Shown here: piece after piece, positions 1 through 8,872 of the stretch
Position numbering within the stretch: position 1 is the first letter of the stretch
How the letters are laid out: every line of letters begins with the position of its first letter
DNA from: Prorocentrum cordatum
Taxonomy: Eukaryota; Sar; Dinophyceae; Prorocentrales; Prorocentraceae
Direction of reading: 5' to 3'
Assembly: GCA_963575745.1 (NCBI GenBank)
Contig: CAUYUJ010016897.1
Coordinates: forward strand, 147,001 to 211,000
DNA: 64,000 bases
Notes under the pieces: model-generated
Database searches by the model: none
What the model was told of the DNA's origin: nothing
Seen by the model: the letters and a program-made list of their open reading frames with translations, nothing else
Position numbers and translations under genes: made by a program

Positions 1-1
1 C

Positions 2-1381
2 AGCCTCAACATCACGAGTCTTCCAGCGAACTGGCCAACCATTACCGCCCTAGGTGTCGACCACAACGCCGCAGTCATAGCGCTGCAGGAGACCCGTCAT
101 GCCAAGCCTACCAGGCAAGCCATCGCCACCAACGCCGCCAATCCACACCACGGAGGATACCAGGCCAGTCTGGGACCTGACCTGGACCTGGCGCGTGCCC
201 AGCGCAAAGCTGCTCACGGTGGCACGGACCACACGGTCGAGGGCAACACCGGCGCCTCGGGCGGGGTTGCCATCCTCTCTAAGGACGCCATCGTCGACTC
301 CACCGTCGACGACATTGCGACCTGTATCGCCACCCTCAAGGCCAAGAAACGATGGCACGAGGCCTTCCTCCCGCTCTGCACCCAGCACCGCCGCAGGCGG
401 CGACGAAACAACCACGGTCCCGCTGGGATCTACATTGCGAGCCTCTACGGGGTCGCTGGAGGGGACAGCACCGATATATTTCGGCTTGCTGATTGCGCCG
501 CCGCGAGGGTCGGCTCAGCCCCGTATTTCATTTGTATGGACGCCAACACGAACATCGACGACAATCCACACCTGCTGCACATGATGCAGCACGGATGGTC
601 CAACGTCGCTGAAGGCACACCAGACCACACCATGCACACATATGGCAATATCCCTGACTGGGACCGCGTCACCAAGTGCCCCCGCACTTCGCGCATCGAC
701 TATGTCATCGCCAACCAAGCTGCGCGATCCCTTGTCACCGACTTCTGCTATCTGCGTGACTTGCCAGCGAAGTCCCATGTTGGCCTGCAGGTCACACTCG
801 ACCTAAGCCGCCTCGATCACACGGCCCCACGCCTTTTGGCCCCCACGCCATACCCTCCAAACGACGGAGCTCATGAGGACCACGAACTCCAGGCACTAGG
901 GACCCACATCGCCGGACGATACCACGACCGCATGGAGCAGGCTGACGCACGCGACGATGTGGAACGCATGTTCGCCCTGGCAAACGAGGCCAGCCATGAG
1001 TACCATCTCACCCGGCTGCGGGACCTGCCGCCCCCACCGCCAGACCACCCAAAAAAGAAGGCCCCTACCATGCACGGGCTCACACCCACGTTCGAGGAGC
1101 GACCCGCCGTCCCCCGCGCCTTTCCCACCTACGGAGCTTCCACGATTCACATGAACCGCCTTCGCAAGCTCCATCGGCAACTTTGCGAGCTTCGCTTCAT
1201 CGGACTGCACCATCATATAGACTGCCGTGCTATCCCGCCGCACCTGGCGCAACGCATCGACTGCACGTGGGCCGCGGCCCGCCTTCTCTGCCACAAGCTG
1301 CGCCCCACGGCCCTCCTGGCTTTTCCTGACGCCTGGCCCCCGACGTGCCAGCGCCACGCGGAGAGCAGCTCGATCGTCTGA
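2..1381 (+). pseudogene. LINE copy A endonuclease (EEP) segment, ends by frameshift
   Basis: Open from the window edge in the frame starting at base 2. EEP (APE-like) signatures in order: SLNITSL near the start, ALQETRH (the acidic metal-binding residue), IYIASLYG, FICMDANTN (Asp/Asn catalytic pair), RIDYVIANQ, and KSHVGLQV carrying the terminal catalytic His. This domain nicks target DNA to prime reverse transcription. The first ATG in frame is at 536, but homology to copy B shows the domain starts well upstream. Copies B and C read 'gcctggaccccc' where A reads 'gcctggccccc'. The missing A near 1336 moves the downstream RT into another frame, so this frame runs on only to a stop at 1381. In B and C, EEP and RT are one continuous polyprotein. 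Confidence 0.9.
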
Positions 1382-4300
1382 TCCAAAATCTAGACTCGGA
1401 GCTGGCGCGACGTGCAAACCGAGCCAAAGCTGAACGCATCAAGATCTGGTCTGAGGGCGTCCGCGAGCCAAGCGGGCGAAAGGCGGCCATATACGCGCGG
1501 GCTGCCGACTGCTCGCCCACGGCGTATCTCCGCACGCCTACCACTCCCGACGATGCACAGCTCCACTGCGACATCACCGCCTTCAACCCTGACCAAGCTA
1601 GCACGGACGACAGTGACGCCGACACCGACGCCGGCGGCTTCAGCCCCGGCGACGGTAGCTCGCCCGACACGGACAACGACGACGGCCCCATTCGTGGCCC
1701 ACTACCAGCCCAGGTTCCCGACGCCCTCCCCGCCAACGCTATCGTTGCCAACACCAAAGACATGCTCAAGCTCATGGTCGACACCTGGGAGCCCATCCTG
1801 GGCACGTACCGCGCTCGCGCGGGCCATGACGCCGAAGCTATGCCGACGTGGGCGGACTTCTACGACGAATACCGCCAAGAGCTGCCTACGCCATCACCAG
1901 CAGCCCCCTTCCACCTTACCGACGACCAACTCATCCACTTCATTCGCACCCGTTCACCGCGCCGCGCGGGGGGACTCGACGGCTGGACGACCAAGGAGGC
2001 AAAGGAGTTACCCGACGACATCCTTCGCCTCTTCGCCAGCGTCTTACGTGCTATGCAACGCACTGGCACCATCCCCGAGCCCCTCCTGCACGTGCCAAAC
2101 CCGTGCCTCCGAAAAGGCCGAGGGGAACTCCCGACGGACCAACGGCTTCTCTCGGTTCTTTCCGTGTGGATGTATGCGTGGGAGGCGCCGGCCTACCGTG
2201 GCCTCACGACCTGGCGGCAAGGATGGACCCATGCCACGAGCTTCGGCGCCGTTCCCAAAGCCACCATTGGGGATGTCAGCACTTCTCTCGCCCTGCGCAT
2301 CGAACACGCCAGGACTTTACTCCTCCCCTTAGCTGGAGCAGCCCTTGACCGACAGAAGTGCTTCGACTACCTCATCACGGACATCTGTCTAAACCTTGCG
2401 CTGCACGCGGGGTGCCCACAAGACATCGTTACTGTCCGCCGAAACTTCTACAGACACCACAAACGCTACATCCGCATGAACGGAGCGTACTCCAGGGACC
2501 TGGCCAGGACAAACGGTCACCTCCAGGGCAGCTCGTGGTCCCTGGATGACATCAAGCTGCTCATGTGCGTGTGGACAAAGAGGCAGCACCGATACGTTCC
2601 TCGATCACTCAGCACTACCTTCGTTGACGACAGCAACTCCACTACCCACACCGCTCCTGAGCTGCAGAAATCTCTCGACGAAGCCGCCAAGTTTGACCGA
2701 TTCTCCGGTCAACGCATTCACCCTGGTAAAGTGGCAGGGTGGGCGCTCACCGATGAGCTGCACGCCGCCGTCACCCAGCTCACACTGGCGGATCGCCCCC
2801 TCCGAGTGGTCGATTCCTTCAAGCTCGTCGGGAGTTACATCAACGCCGAGGCAGCGCCGGCTCCAGCCGCGCTTAACCTCACGGCCACCGCAGACGCCCG
2901 TGTGCGGAGGGCGACTATCCGCCTGCCGCGCATTGGCAAGCTCCCGTCGCCGATGCTTATCAAGGCGCGGCACGCCCGATCCCTGGCCGCCAGCGTCTGC
3001 ACCACGGGCACCGACATCCAAGCACCATCAGGCCCAGCCAAGACTGCCTACAACCACGCCCTCAAGGCGGCTATCCGCCCCAAGGGGAACAAGTGGGTCG
3101 AGTTCTGGACTCTCATGGCCGTGTGCGTGCCGGGACACGCCCTTGAGATCGACGCCATCACGCAGCGTGAAGCATTCCTGTGCCTGCGGCGTCAGGTTAA
3201 CCGCGACGTCACACTCTGCGGGCTCGCCAGAGACCTCCAACACCACGTCCAGACCCTGTTTGGTGGAGGACCCGTCGGACGACTCGTCCAGTCGCTCCAG
3301 CAGCTCCGATGGACCTGGCCCACATTTGGCATCATGTACGATGACTGGGGCTGCCCGATCAGCTGGCTGAATCTACCCCAAAACGCCTTCCTGCACATGC
3401 TGCGGGCCTCACAACGCAGGGCATTTCTGCGGAAGATCAAGCCACGGCGACACGACCTTGGCTACCTCGCCTCGGTCAGACAGGGCCTTGACCTCTTCGC
3501 CAGCACGTGGCTCGCGCGAACCAAAGGAGCAGCCAAATGCACTGCCTGGCAGCTGGCGCTCCTCCTGAACTACCTGTCGGGCGGGGACCACACCCAACAG
3601 CGACGATCCCGATCCAACACGTCGGCAGACCCCAGCCCCATGTGCCGCTACTGCGACGAGGAAGAGGAAACTCAGGAGCACACTGTCCGCGACTGTAAGT
3701 GCTGGGCCCGAGAAAGAGTTCCTCTTACCACCCTCATCAGTGACGACCAGTGGGCCCGTCTTCCGCCGCACACAAGACACTGCGGGCTCTTCGACGAAGA
3801 CCCAGCCCTCCTCGACCTGCAGGCCGACCTCGCGAGGGACCCGCTGCCACAGCCCATCCCGCGGCCCCCCCCTGAGGGTGATCCTGCGGCTTCAGCCCAG
3901 GACACCTACACCACCTACCTTGACAACGACACTGGATGGACATGGGTCTATGCTGCCACGGACGGTGCGTGCACCAACCAAGCCATCCCACTCCTAGCAC
4001 GAGCGGGCTACGGCGTCTACTACGGCATCGACCACCGCATGAACTACAGTGCACGCGTTCACGGCCTAACGCAGAACGCCCAGGTTGCGGAGACCCTTGC
4101 CATCGTCCACCTTACGGCGTGTGCCGAACGGCCCGTGCACGTCTTCGTGGACAACCAGGCGGTGGTCGATGGGTTCCAAAGCATCATCGACGGACATCCA
4201 GCGCCGCAGGGCACGCACGCGGAGCTCTGGGCAATGATTCACCGATGTGTCATGGCCAAGCCCGACATGTTTCGCGTCGAAAAAGTCGCCAGCCACCTGG

Positions 4301-5544
4301 GAGACCTGGGCATCGACCTTGGGCTCATCGGGCCCATCGCGGAGGAGTTCAACCGTCAGGCCGACGCCCTTGCCACAGCGGCGGCACGCACGCACAACCT
4401 CCCCGACGACATCGTTGAAGCTGCCAAAACACGACATCGCCAAGCGACCGTGCTTCACGGGGTCGCTGTCGCCATCTACGAGCGCAGACACCGTACTCTG
4501 CCGCTCCCACACCGCAGGGCTGGGTTTACAGCGGCTGAACTCAGCAAAATGGAACCGAACCCCCTGCTGTCGGACCAGGCACCACCCGCGGCTGGACCAG
4601 ACATCCCGCAGAACCCGGACGAGCTCTGGGCCGAGGCCCAACGGGCGATATACGACGAACAGGAGGACGACCCGTTCGGCTTCGGCGGGGGACTAGACTT
4701 CCTGGACGACGGGCCAGCCAGCGCCAACCTTGCCCCGTCGGGCATCCGCACGACGCCCACCTCGACTCCGCCACCGAGAGCGGCACCGCACCCACATGAT
4801 GACGTCGCTCACCTCCAAGACGCCGACGAGGACTTTTATGATCCCCTCGGATTGGGTGGCAGCATAGACGACGTCCCGCCGACACCCCACGCTGCCGACG
4901 ATGCCGCTTCATCGAGTCGCCACCCGGTCACGCGGCCGACCTCTGAGCCCTCGCACGGCATCATGATTGGTCCCTCCGTGCCACCAACCCCGTCCCCCCA
5001 CCAGCGCCAGCCCGCGGGGGCGGCTTCAGCTCCCCCGCAGGGCACTGAGCCAGTCAGGCCGTCGCGCCCCGTCCACGCTCCTACTGTTGCGGGCTGCGAG
5101 GCTGCGGCTCCTCCGTCCTCAGGGGGCGTGGCCCCAGCGGCTTCAGCCCTGGGACCGCGCGACACCCTCCAGTCGCCTCGCCACGGCGACGGCCGCCAGC
5201 GCACGGACCGCCGCACCGCGCTGGTCCACCACCTGGCCAGGCGCACCGATGACCTCGTCCCCGCCGCGAGGCCCGCGGCCGCGGGCACAGAGCAGCCGCC
5301 CCGCACCGACCGCGAAGCCGAGCTGTCCCAGTCTACGGCCGCTCTCCAGCAGAGGTGCGCAGCTCTCGCCGCCGACCTTGCCGCTGCCCAAGCCCGTCAA
5401 GGCCCTTTGCTCCAGCGCCTCCACCGCGCCGGTCGTGCCTTCGCCGAGCTGCTTACACCCCCGCCCGATGGTGCTGCGCCGCCACTCACCCTCCATGCTA
5501 TGCTGTCATCGCTCCGCGGCGCTCCGCCTGGAGCCCCGCGCTAA
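1345..5544 (+). CDS. LINE copy A reverse transcriptase - RNase H polyprotein segment
   Basis: About 1,400 codons (first codon is GTG; the true start is upstream of the frameshift). Domains in order: a basic linker (~1-100); RT (~200-520) with GLDGW, motif A LDRQKCFD (catalytic Asp), motif B GHLQGSSWSL and motif C TTFVDDSN (catalytic Asp pair). Then a zinc knuckle CRYCDEEEETQEHTVRDC (C-x2-C-x8-H-x4-C) near residue 770. RNase H (~865-1020) keeps all acidic residues: ATDGACT, AQVAETLA, VFVDNQAV, EFNRQADALA. The tail holds two acidic DxF...G repeats (DDPFGFGGGLDFLDD and DEDFYDPLGLGG), a long Pro/Ala/Ser-rich region, and a probable coiled coil before the stop. RT and RNase H look catalytically intact. 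Only the 1-nt deletion near 1336 separates it from its endonuclease. Confidence 0.93.
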   Translation: MPAPRGEQLDRLIQNLDSELARRANRAKAERIKIWSEGVREPSGRKAAIYARAADCSPTAYLRTPTTPDDAQLHCDITAFNPDQASTDDSDADTDAGGFSPGDGSSPDTDNDDGPIRGPLPAQVPDALPANAIVANTKDMLKLMVDTWEPILGTYRARAGHDAEAMPTWADFYDEYRQELPTPSPAAPFHLTDDQLIHFIRTRSPRRAGGLDGWTTKEAKELPDDILRLFASVLRAMQRTGTIPEPLLHVPNPCLRKGRGELPTDQRLLSVLSVWMYAWEAPAYRGLTTWRQGWTHATSFGAVPKATIGDVSTSLALRIEHARTLLLPLAGAALDRQKCFDYLITDICLNLALHAGCPQDIVTVRRNFYRHHKRYIRMNGAYSRDLARTNGHLQGSSWSLDDIKLLMCVWTKRQHRYVPRSLSTTFVDDSNSTTHTAPELQKSLDEAAKFDRFSGQRIHPGKVAGWALTDELHAAVTQLTLADRPLRVVDSFKLVGSYINAEAAPAPAALNLTATADARVRRATIRLPRIGKLPSPMLIKARHARSLAASVCTTGTDIQAPSGPAKTAYNHALKAAIRPKGNKWVEFWTLMAVCVPGHALEIDAITQREAFLCLRRQVNRDVTLCGLARDLQHHVQTLFGGGPVGRLVQSLQQLRWTWPTFGIMYDDWGCPISWLNLPQNAFLHMLRASQRRAFLRKIKPRRHDLGYLASVRQGLDLFASTWLARTKGAAKCTAWQLALLLNYLSGGDHTQQRRSRSNTSADPSPMCRYCDEEEETQEHTVRDCKCWARERVPLTTLISDDQWARLPPHTRHCGLFDEDPALLDLQADLARDPLPQPIPRPPPEGDPAASAQDTYTTYLDNDTGWTWVYAATDGACTNQAIPLLARAGYGVYYGIDHRMNYSARVHGLTQNAQVAETLAIVHLTACAERPVHVFVDNQAVVDGFQSIIDGHPAPQGTHAELWAMIHRCVMAKPDMFRVEKVASHLGDLGIDLGLIGPIAEEFNRQADALATAAARTHNLPDDIVEAAKTRHRQATVLHGVAVAIYERRHRTLPLPHRRAGFTAAELSKMEPNPLLSDQAPPAAGPDIPQNPDELWAEAQRAIYDEQEDDPFGFGGGLDFLDDGPASANLAPSGIRTTPTSTPPPRAAPHPHDDVAHLQDADEDFYDPLGLGGSIDDVPPTPHAADDAASSSRHPVTRPTSEPSHGIMIGPSVPPTPSPHQRQPAGAASAPPQGTEPVRPSRPVHAPTVAGCEAAAPPSSGGVAPAASALGPRDTLQSPRHGDGRQRTDRRTALVHHLARRTDDLVPAARPAAAGTEQPPRTDREAELSQSTAALQQRCAALAADLAAAQARQGPLLQRLHRAGRAFAELLTPPPDGAAPPLTLHAMLSSLRGAPPGAPR
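1631..1649 (+). repeat. fold-back cassette, core GGCTTCAGCC, 4-bp arms
   Basis: Arms CCGG (1631-1634) and CCGG (1646-1649) are complementary and flank a bulged C plus the core at 1636-1645. Same locus in copy B (core 18478-18487) and copy C (58736-58745, - strand). Encodes AGGFSPG in the linker upstream of RT. Confidence 0.75.
3877..3906 (+). repeat. fold-back cassette, core GGCTTCAGCC, 9-bp arms
   Basis: Core 3888-3897 with a bulged C at 3887. Inner arms TCCTG/CAGGA, one bulged A, then outer arms GGTG/CACC. Same locus in B (core 20730-20739) and C (56484-56493). Lies between the zinc knuckle and RNase H and encodes PAASAQ. Confidence 0.8.
5014..5038 (+). repeat. fold-back cassette, core GGCTTCAGCY, 7-bp arms
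   Basis: Arms GCGGGGG (5014-5020) and CCCCCGC (5032-5038) around a bulged C and the core; A has a T at the last core base where B and C have C. Same locus in B (core 21864-21873) and C (55352-55361). Confidence 0.75.
5131..5156 (+). repeat. fold-back cassette, core GGCTTCAGCC, CCCAG/CTGGG arms
   Basis: Core 5139-5148, bulged C at 5138, arms CCCAG and CTGGG, then one mismatch and further GG/CC pairing. Same locus in B (core 21981-21990) and C (55235-55244). Confidence 0.75.
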
Positions 5545-5906
5545 TCTCCGCCATTCTGCCTGCCCGTGTGCACGCGTGGCCCCGCGTCCACGGTGTCAGG
5601 GCGTGGGGGCGGGGGGTGCCCCGTCCCTGCGCGCCGCGCTGCGGCCAAGCGCCCAACTGGCGGTCTGCCAAGCCGCCTAGCCACGTGTCCGCACGTCGCC
5701 TTTCTTGTTGGGGCCTTCTTCGTCACGCGGTCTGACACGTGAGATCTTCACAGTCTGTCCGCCGTCCGTAGCTTCAGACGCAATGCGCCGGGGGAGGGGG
5801 TCTGTTGCCCGCCCTCGTATCTTAAGGCTGCACCGCCGCTAATAGTGTTTTGCGGGTTGTCGCACCGCAGTGCGCCTCGCGGACGGACCCTGGTCCGCCT
5901 ACTTGT

Positions 5907-5910
<4 letters not shown>
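5545..5910 (+). promoter_or_regulatory. LINE copy A 3' UTR with two terminal stem-loops
   Basis: Non-coding, shared almost base for base by copies A, B and C. Two hairpins sit just before the tail: CGCAC-CGCA-GTGCG at about 5862-5875, and GCGGAC...GTCCGC (loop of 8) at 5879-5898, 12 nt before the (TC)n tract. A 3' stem-loop plus a simple-repeat tail is the layout of stringent LINEs such as UnaL2, whose RT recognises that hairpin (family knowledge). A role as RT recognition site is inferred. Confidence 0.7.

Positions 5911-5975
<65 letters not shown>
5911..5975 (+). repeat. (TC)n tail of LINE copy A
   Basis: 65 nt of uninterrupted TC dinucleotide directly after the shared 3' UTR. The next base begins copy B, so this tract is both A's tail and B's 5' flank. 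Confidence 0.95.
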
Positions 5976-5976
<1 letters not shown>

Positions 5977-6128
5977 GTCTCGGCTCGAGAGTGCTCTGCA
6001 CTCAGACCGCAGCCACGACGCGAAGCGCCCCGCCTCGGAGTCAGACTCCCAGGCCTCGCGAGACCGGAGGGGTCCCAGCAGGACCCTACTGATTCGCGTC
6101 ACCTCTCCGCACCAGAGTGCCCGCAGCA
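5976..6128 (+). other. leader of LINE copy B with hairpin
   Basis: 153 nt between A's tail and the first ATG of ORF1. Contains a 23-nt inverted repeat at 6032-6054: GCCT-c-GGAGTC, one A, then GACTCC-c-AGGC. No TATA box or spliced-leader relic was seen. Confidence 0.5.
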
Positions 6129-8701
6129 ATGGCCCCCAAGAAGCCGGAGCGCCGTCACTCTTCAAAGCAGCCTCCGAGCTCCCGTCCCACGCGCCCTGCT
6201 GCTGAAGGGTCCCTCCTTCAACGCAAGCAGGACTGCATCGCAGCGTTCAGGCAAGCGGGGTCTGACCGCCCCACGGCCGCCCATAACGGGCTTGCCGAAC
6301 TGAACGCGGACGAGCTCCAGGCAAAGTACGACATGCACAAGTCCAAAACGAAGAAGCTTGGCAGCGCCCTTATCCGCATGTGCGCCGCCAACCAGATCAG
6401 CTACACGCTCGACCACTACCAGCGCAGCAAGCCTAAGCGCACTGGCGGTGACACATCGCACCCACCATCGGGCTCCGCGCGTCTTCAGGCTGCGGACACC
6501 CAATTCATTGCCTTGGACCCTGCCTTTTGGAAGGTCCCTGTTCTTGCCGAACCCACCTCGCCTGACGACGGCAAGACGTACAAGCCCAGCATCAGCCTCC
6601 ACGACTTCGAGAGTGGCGAACGGCTGCTGCAACACCACCTCGGGCAGGGCAAGCGAGCCACGGGCCAGCTCGCGATTGCTGTCATGGGCCCGAAAAACGA
6701 CAACTACGTCGGTACCGAGCTCGCCGTCCCCGTCCTGAAGCGCCACCCCAAGGCGCCCAAGGTGGTCCACACGCACGTCCCCGTGATCGTGTACCAGCTG
6801 GGCACCAAGGAGGTCGCCTGCACGGAAAAGGTAGCCGTCGCCACCATCGACCCCGCCGACCACGTCTGCTGGATTCGGGCGACCATACACGAGACCGAGG
6901 CCATTGCCGCAGTCCCCTCCATGCACCAGGCCTTCGAGGACCAGTTCTCGGGAGGTGCCCCCGTGAACGGTGGTCCACGCGCCAGGGCCCTTTTCGAGGC
7001 GACTCCGCTCCACAGGACAAGGCGCGCCAAAAGCACAAGGAGTCCAAGAAAGACGCTCGCCGCCAGGAGCTCGATGGCCAGCTCCAGGACACCTTCAAGG
7101 CCCTCTTCCACGGCAACTTTAAAGCCGTCACCATCCTCGAACCCTGCAAAAGCCTAGGCAGGTTTGGATCGGGCGTCGGAAAGAGGTCCCTGGCTGCCAC
7201 CTTCGGCGTCAGTCTCCAAGCGGTCGACAAGGTCCTGGCGGGATCAGGGCAACTCGGTGCCACCTACGACCTCAGCAACGTAGGTGCAGACGAGCCCACC
7301 GCCGACAAGTATCAGACCGTGTGGTTCCCTGAGGACCAGCCCATCACGATGGCAGACGCGTTCCAGAAGTCGGTGGAGCTCAAGGCCCTGGGAGTCGTCA
7401 GGCACGGCAAGTCAGGCCTGCTGGGGATCCGTGTTCCGCGGGGGTCTGACGTCGCCAAGGCCGCCGCTGTCAGCATCCGCGGCTGCGAGGCCACCCTCGC
7501 CAAGACGCGCTACCGCATCACTGGCATTGCGTCACGCCACGCCACGCTGACCCAGCTCGCCAAGACTCTCACGGGCCCGTCCGTCAAATGGGACTGTGAG
7601 GTCTACCACACCGCCTGGGACCCAGCCACTGCGGCCCAGTTTGCCCTAGTGCGCGCCCATCGGCCCCCACTCACCTATACGGTGCAGGTCGCGGGGTGCT
7701 CCATCCCGTGGAGCATCGCCGAGGCCCCGCTGGCTGAGGTGGCGCCGAAGCGGGACAACGTTACCATCGTCACGCCTACCACCATCACAGAGCCTGCGAC
7801 GCCGCCAGCCGGTGGTGGCGGCTTCAGCCCCGCCACCGGCACACTCCTCACCAAAGCGGCCCAGAGCCCCTACCTCCACGACCTCATGACTGCCACGCCC
7901 AAAGGCAAGGGCGTCGCACCGCTCCTGACCCCCAAGGAGGAGCCTTTAGCCAAGCGCCACCGCTCCTCCAGCGGGAAACGTGACGCCACGCCGCCCGCAA
8001 GGCCACCCCGCGCCCCAGGCCGCAGCTCTTCTGCGCCCCCTCACGGCACGGACGGAGCCGCTGAACCGACGGCCGCCCCAGGACCAGGTGGCCACGACCC
8101 CTGGCTTGGCACGGCGGCGGCGGAAGGAGGGGGCCACACCGAAGGCGCCGCTGCCACAGCCGCCGAAGTACCAGGTGACGTCGTTGACGTCGAGATCCTC
8201 TCATCAGGCGATGAATACAGCGAGGCCTCCCACGAACTCAACACCTTCGGCGAGCGCTTCGCATCGGCCTCTAAACCGCCCGATGCTGCCACGACCCGCA
8301 TCCAGCACATGGAACAGCAGCACGAGCTACTAGCCACCACGGTGGATAACATGCAGATGCAGCTTGCGGGCGTTCTCTCCTCCCAGGCCACACTCACGGA
8401 GCACGTTTCAGGGCTGGAACGGGGGCTTGCCACCGTCGTCACCCAGCAACAGACGGCAACCGCCGACGCCGCTGCACTGCGCGGCGACATCCAGACCCTC
8501 CTCGGGCACCTCACGGGAGGCACCATCCACCTGCCACAAGCGGCCACTCTGGAAGCTAAGAAGGAGGAAGCCGCAGCGGCCGCCGAGCCCGCGGCAGCCT
8601 GCAGTGCGACCGACCAGCCAGGCCAGGCCACCCCAGGGACGGGGCCCCCAGGGGCCGACAAAGGCAAGGACAAGGGTCGGGCCACCCAGGACCCGTATTG
8701 A
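6129..8701 (+). pseudogene. LINE copy B ORF1, nucleic-acid-binding-like, one frameshift
   Basis: Starts at ATG 6129 (MAPKKPERR, strongly basic N-terminus) and reads in frame to about 6980-7010. Sense then continues in another frame (DKARQKHKESKKDARR onward) to TGA at 8701. The joined product would be ~855 aa. Visible parts: basic N-terminus; a globular region (~100-290); a Lys/Arg-rich stretch at the shift; a second globular region (SLAATFGVSLQAVDKVL... to about base 7740); a Pro-rich disordered region; and a probable coiled coil near the C-terminus (MEQQHELLATTVDNMQ onward). This plan (basic region, globular domain, coiled coil) resembles ORF1 proteins of LINEs that bind element RNA. I recognise no named domain, so the role is inferred from position. 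A 1-nt indel near 7000 is the simplest lesion. Confidence 0.6.
7808..7840 (+). repeat. fold-back cassette, core GGCTTCAGCC, 11-bp arms
   Basis: Arms GCCGGTGGTGG (7808-7818) and CCGCCACCGGC (7830-7840) pair along their whole length with one G-T wobble. A bulged C lies at 7819 and the core at 7820-7829. Longest clean arms in the window. Encodes GGGFSP inside ORF1. Confidence 0.85.
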
Positions 8702-8872
8702 AGGTGCCTCAGAGAGCCCGCCTCAGCCCTCCGAGGAAGCGCCTTCAGAGGCACCGCTCCCCTCTTCGCGTCGTATCTCTTTCTTGTTACCTCATGTCTG
8801 TTTTGGCAGCAGCACGCGCAAGCTCTCTGGTGTAGGGACACCCGTAGTCTTGCAGGGGGCGTGATTGTAGCG
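8702..8872 (+). other. ORF1-ORF2 spacer with inverted repeat
   Basis: 171 nt. An 8-bp inverted repeat GGTGCCTC (8703-8710) / GAGGCACC (8748-8755) begins right after the ORF1 stop. Nothing else recognised. Confidence 0.5.

Larger units (their letters stand above)
1..5975 (+). mobile_element. LINE retrotransposon copy A (5' cut by window)
   Basis: 3' portion of a non-LTR retrotransposon: EEP endonuclease, reverse transcriptase, CCHC knuckle, RNase H, Pro-rich tail, 3' stem-loops, (TC)n tail. Position 1 matches position 16842 of copy B and the two stay nearly identical by eye to the tail, so the copies are recent. A differs from B and C by a 1-nt deletion near 1336, which breaks the ORF between EEP and RT. 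The upstream part lies outside the window. Confidence 0.93.

Noticed and set aside
50-415. Antisense ORFs across the EEP and RT regions (also in copies B and C)
   Set aside because: They mirror the EEP-RT frame on the opposite strand in GC-rich sequence and recur in each copy only because the element does.
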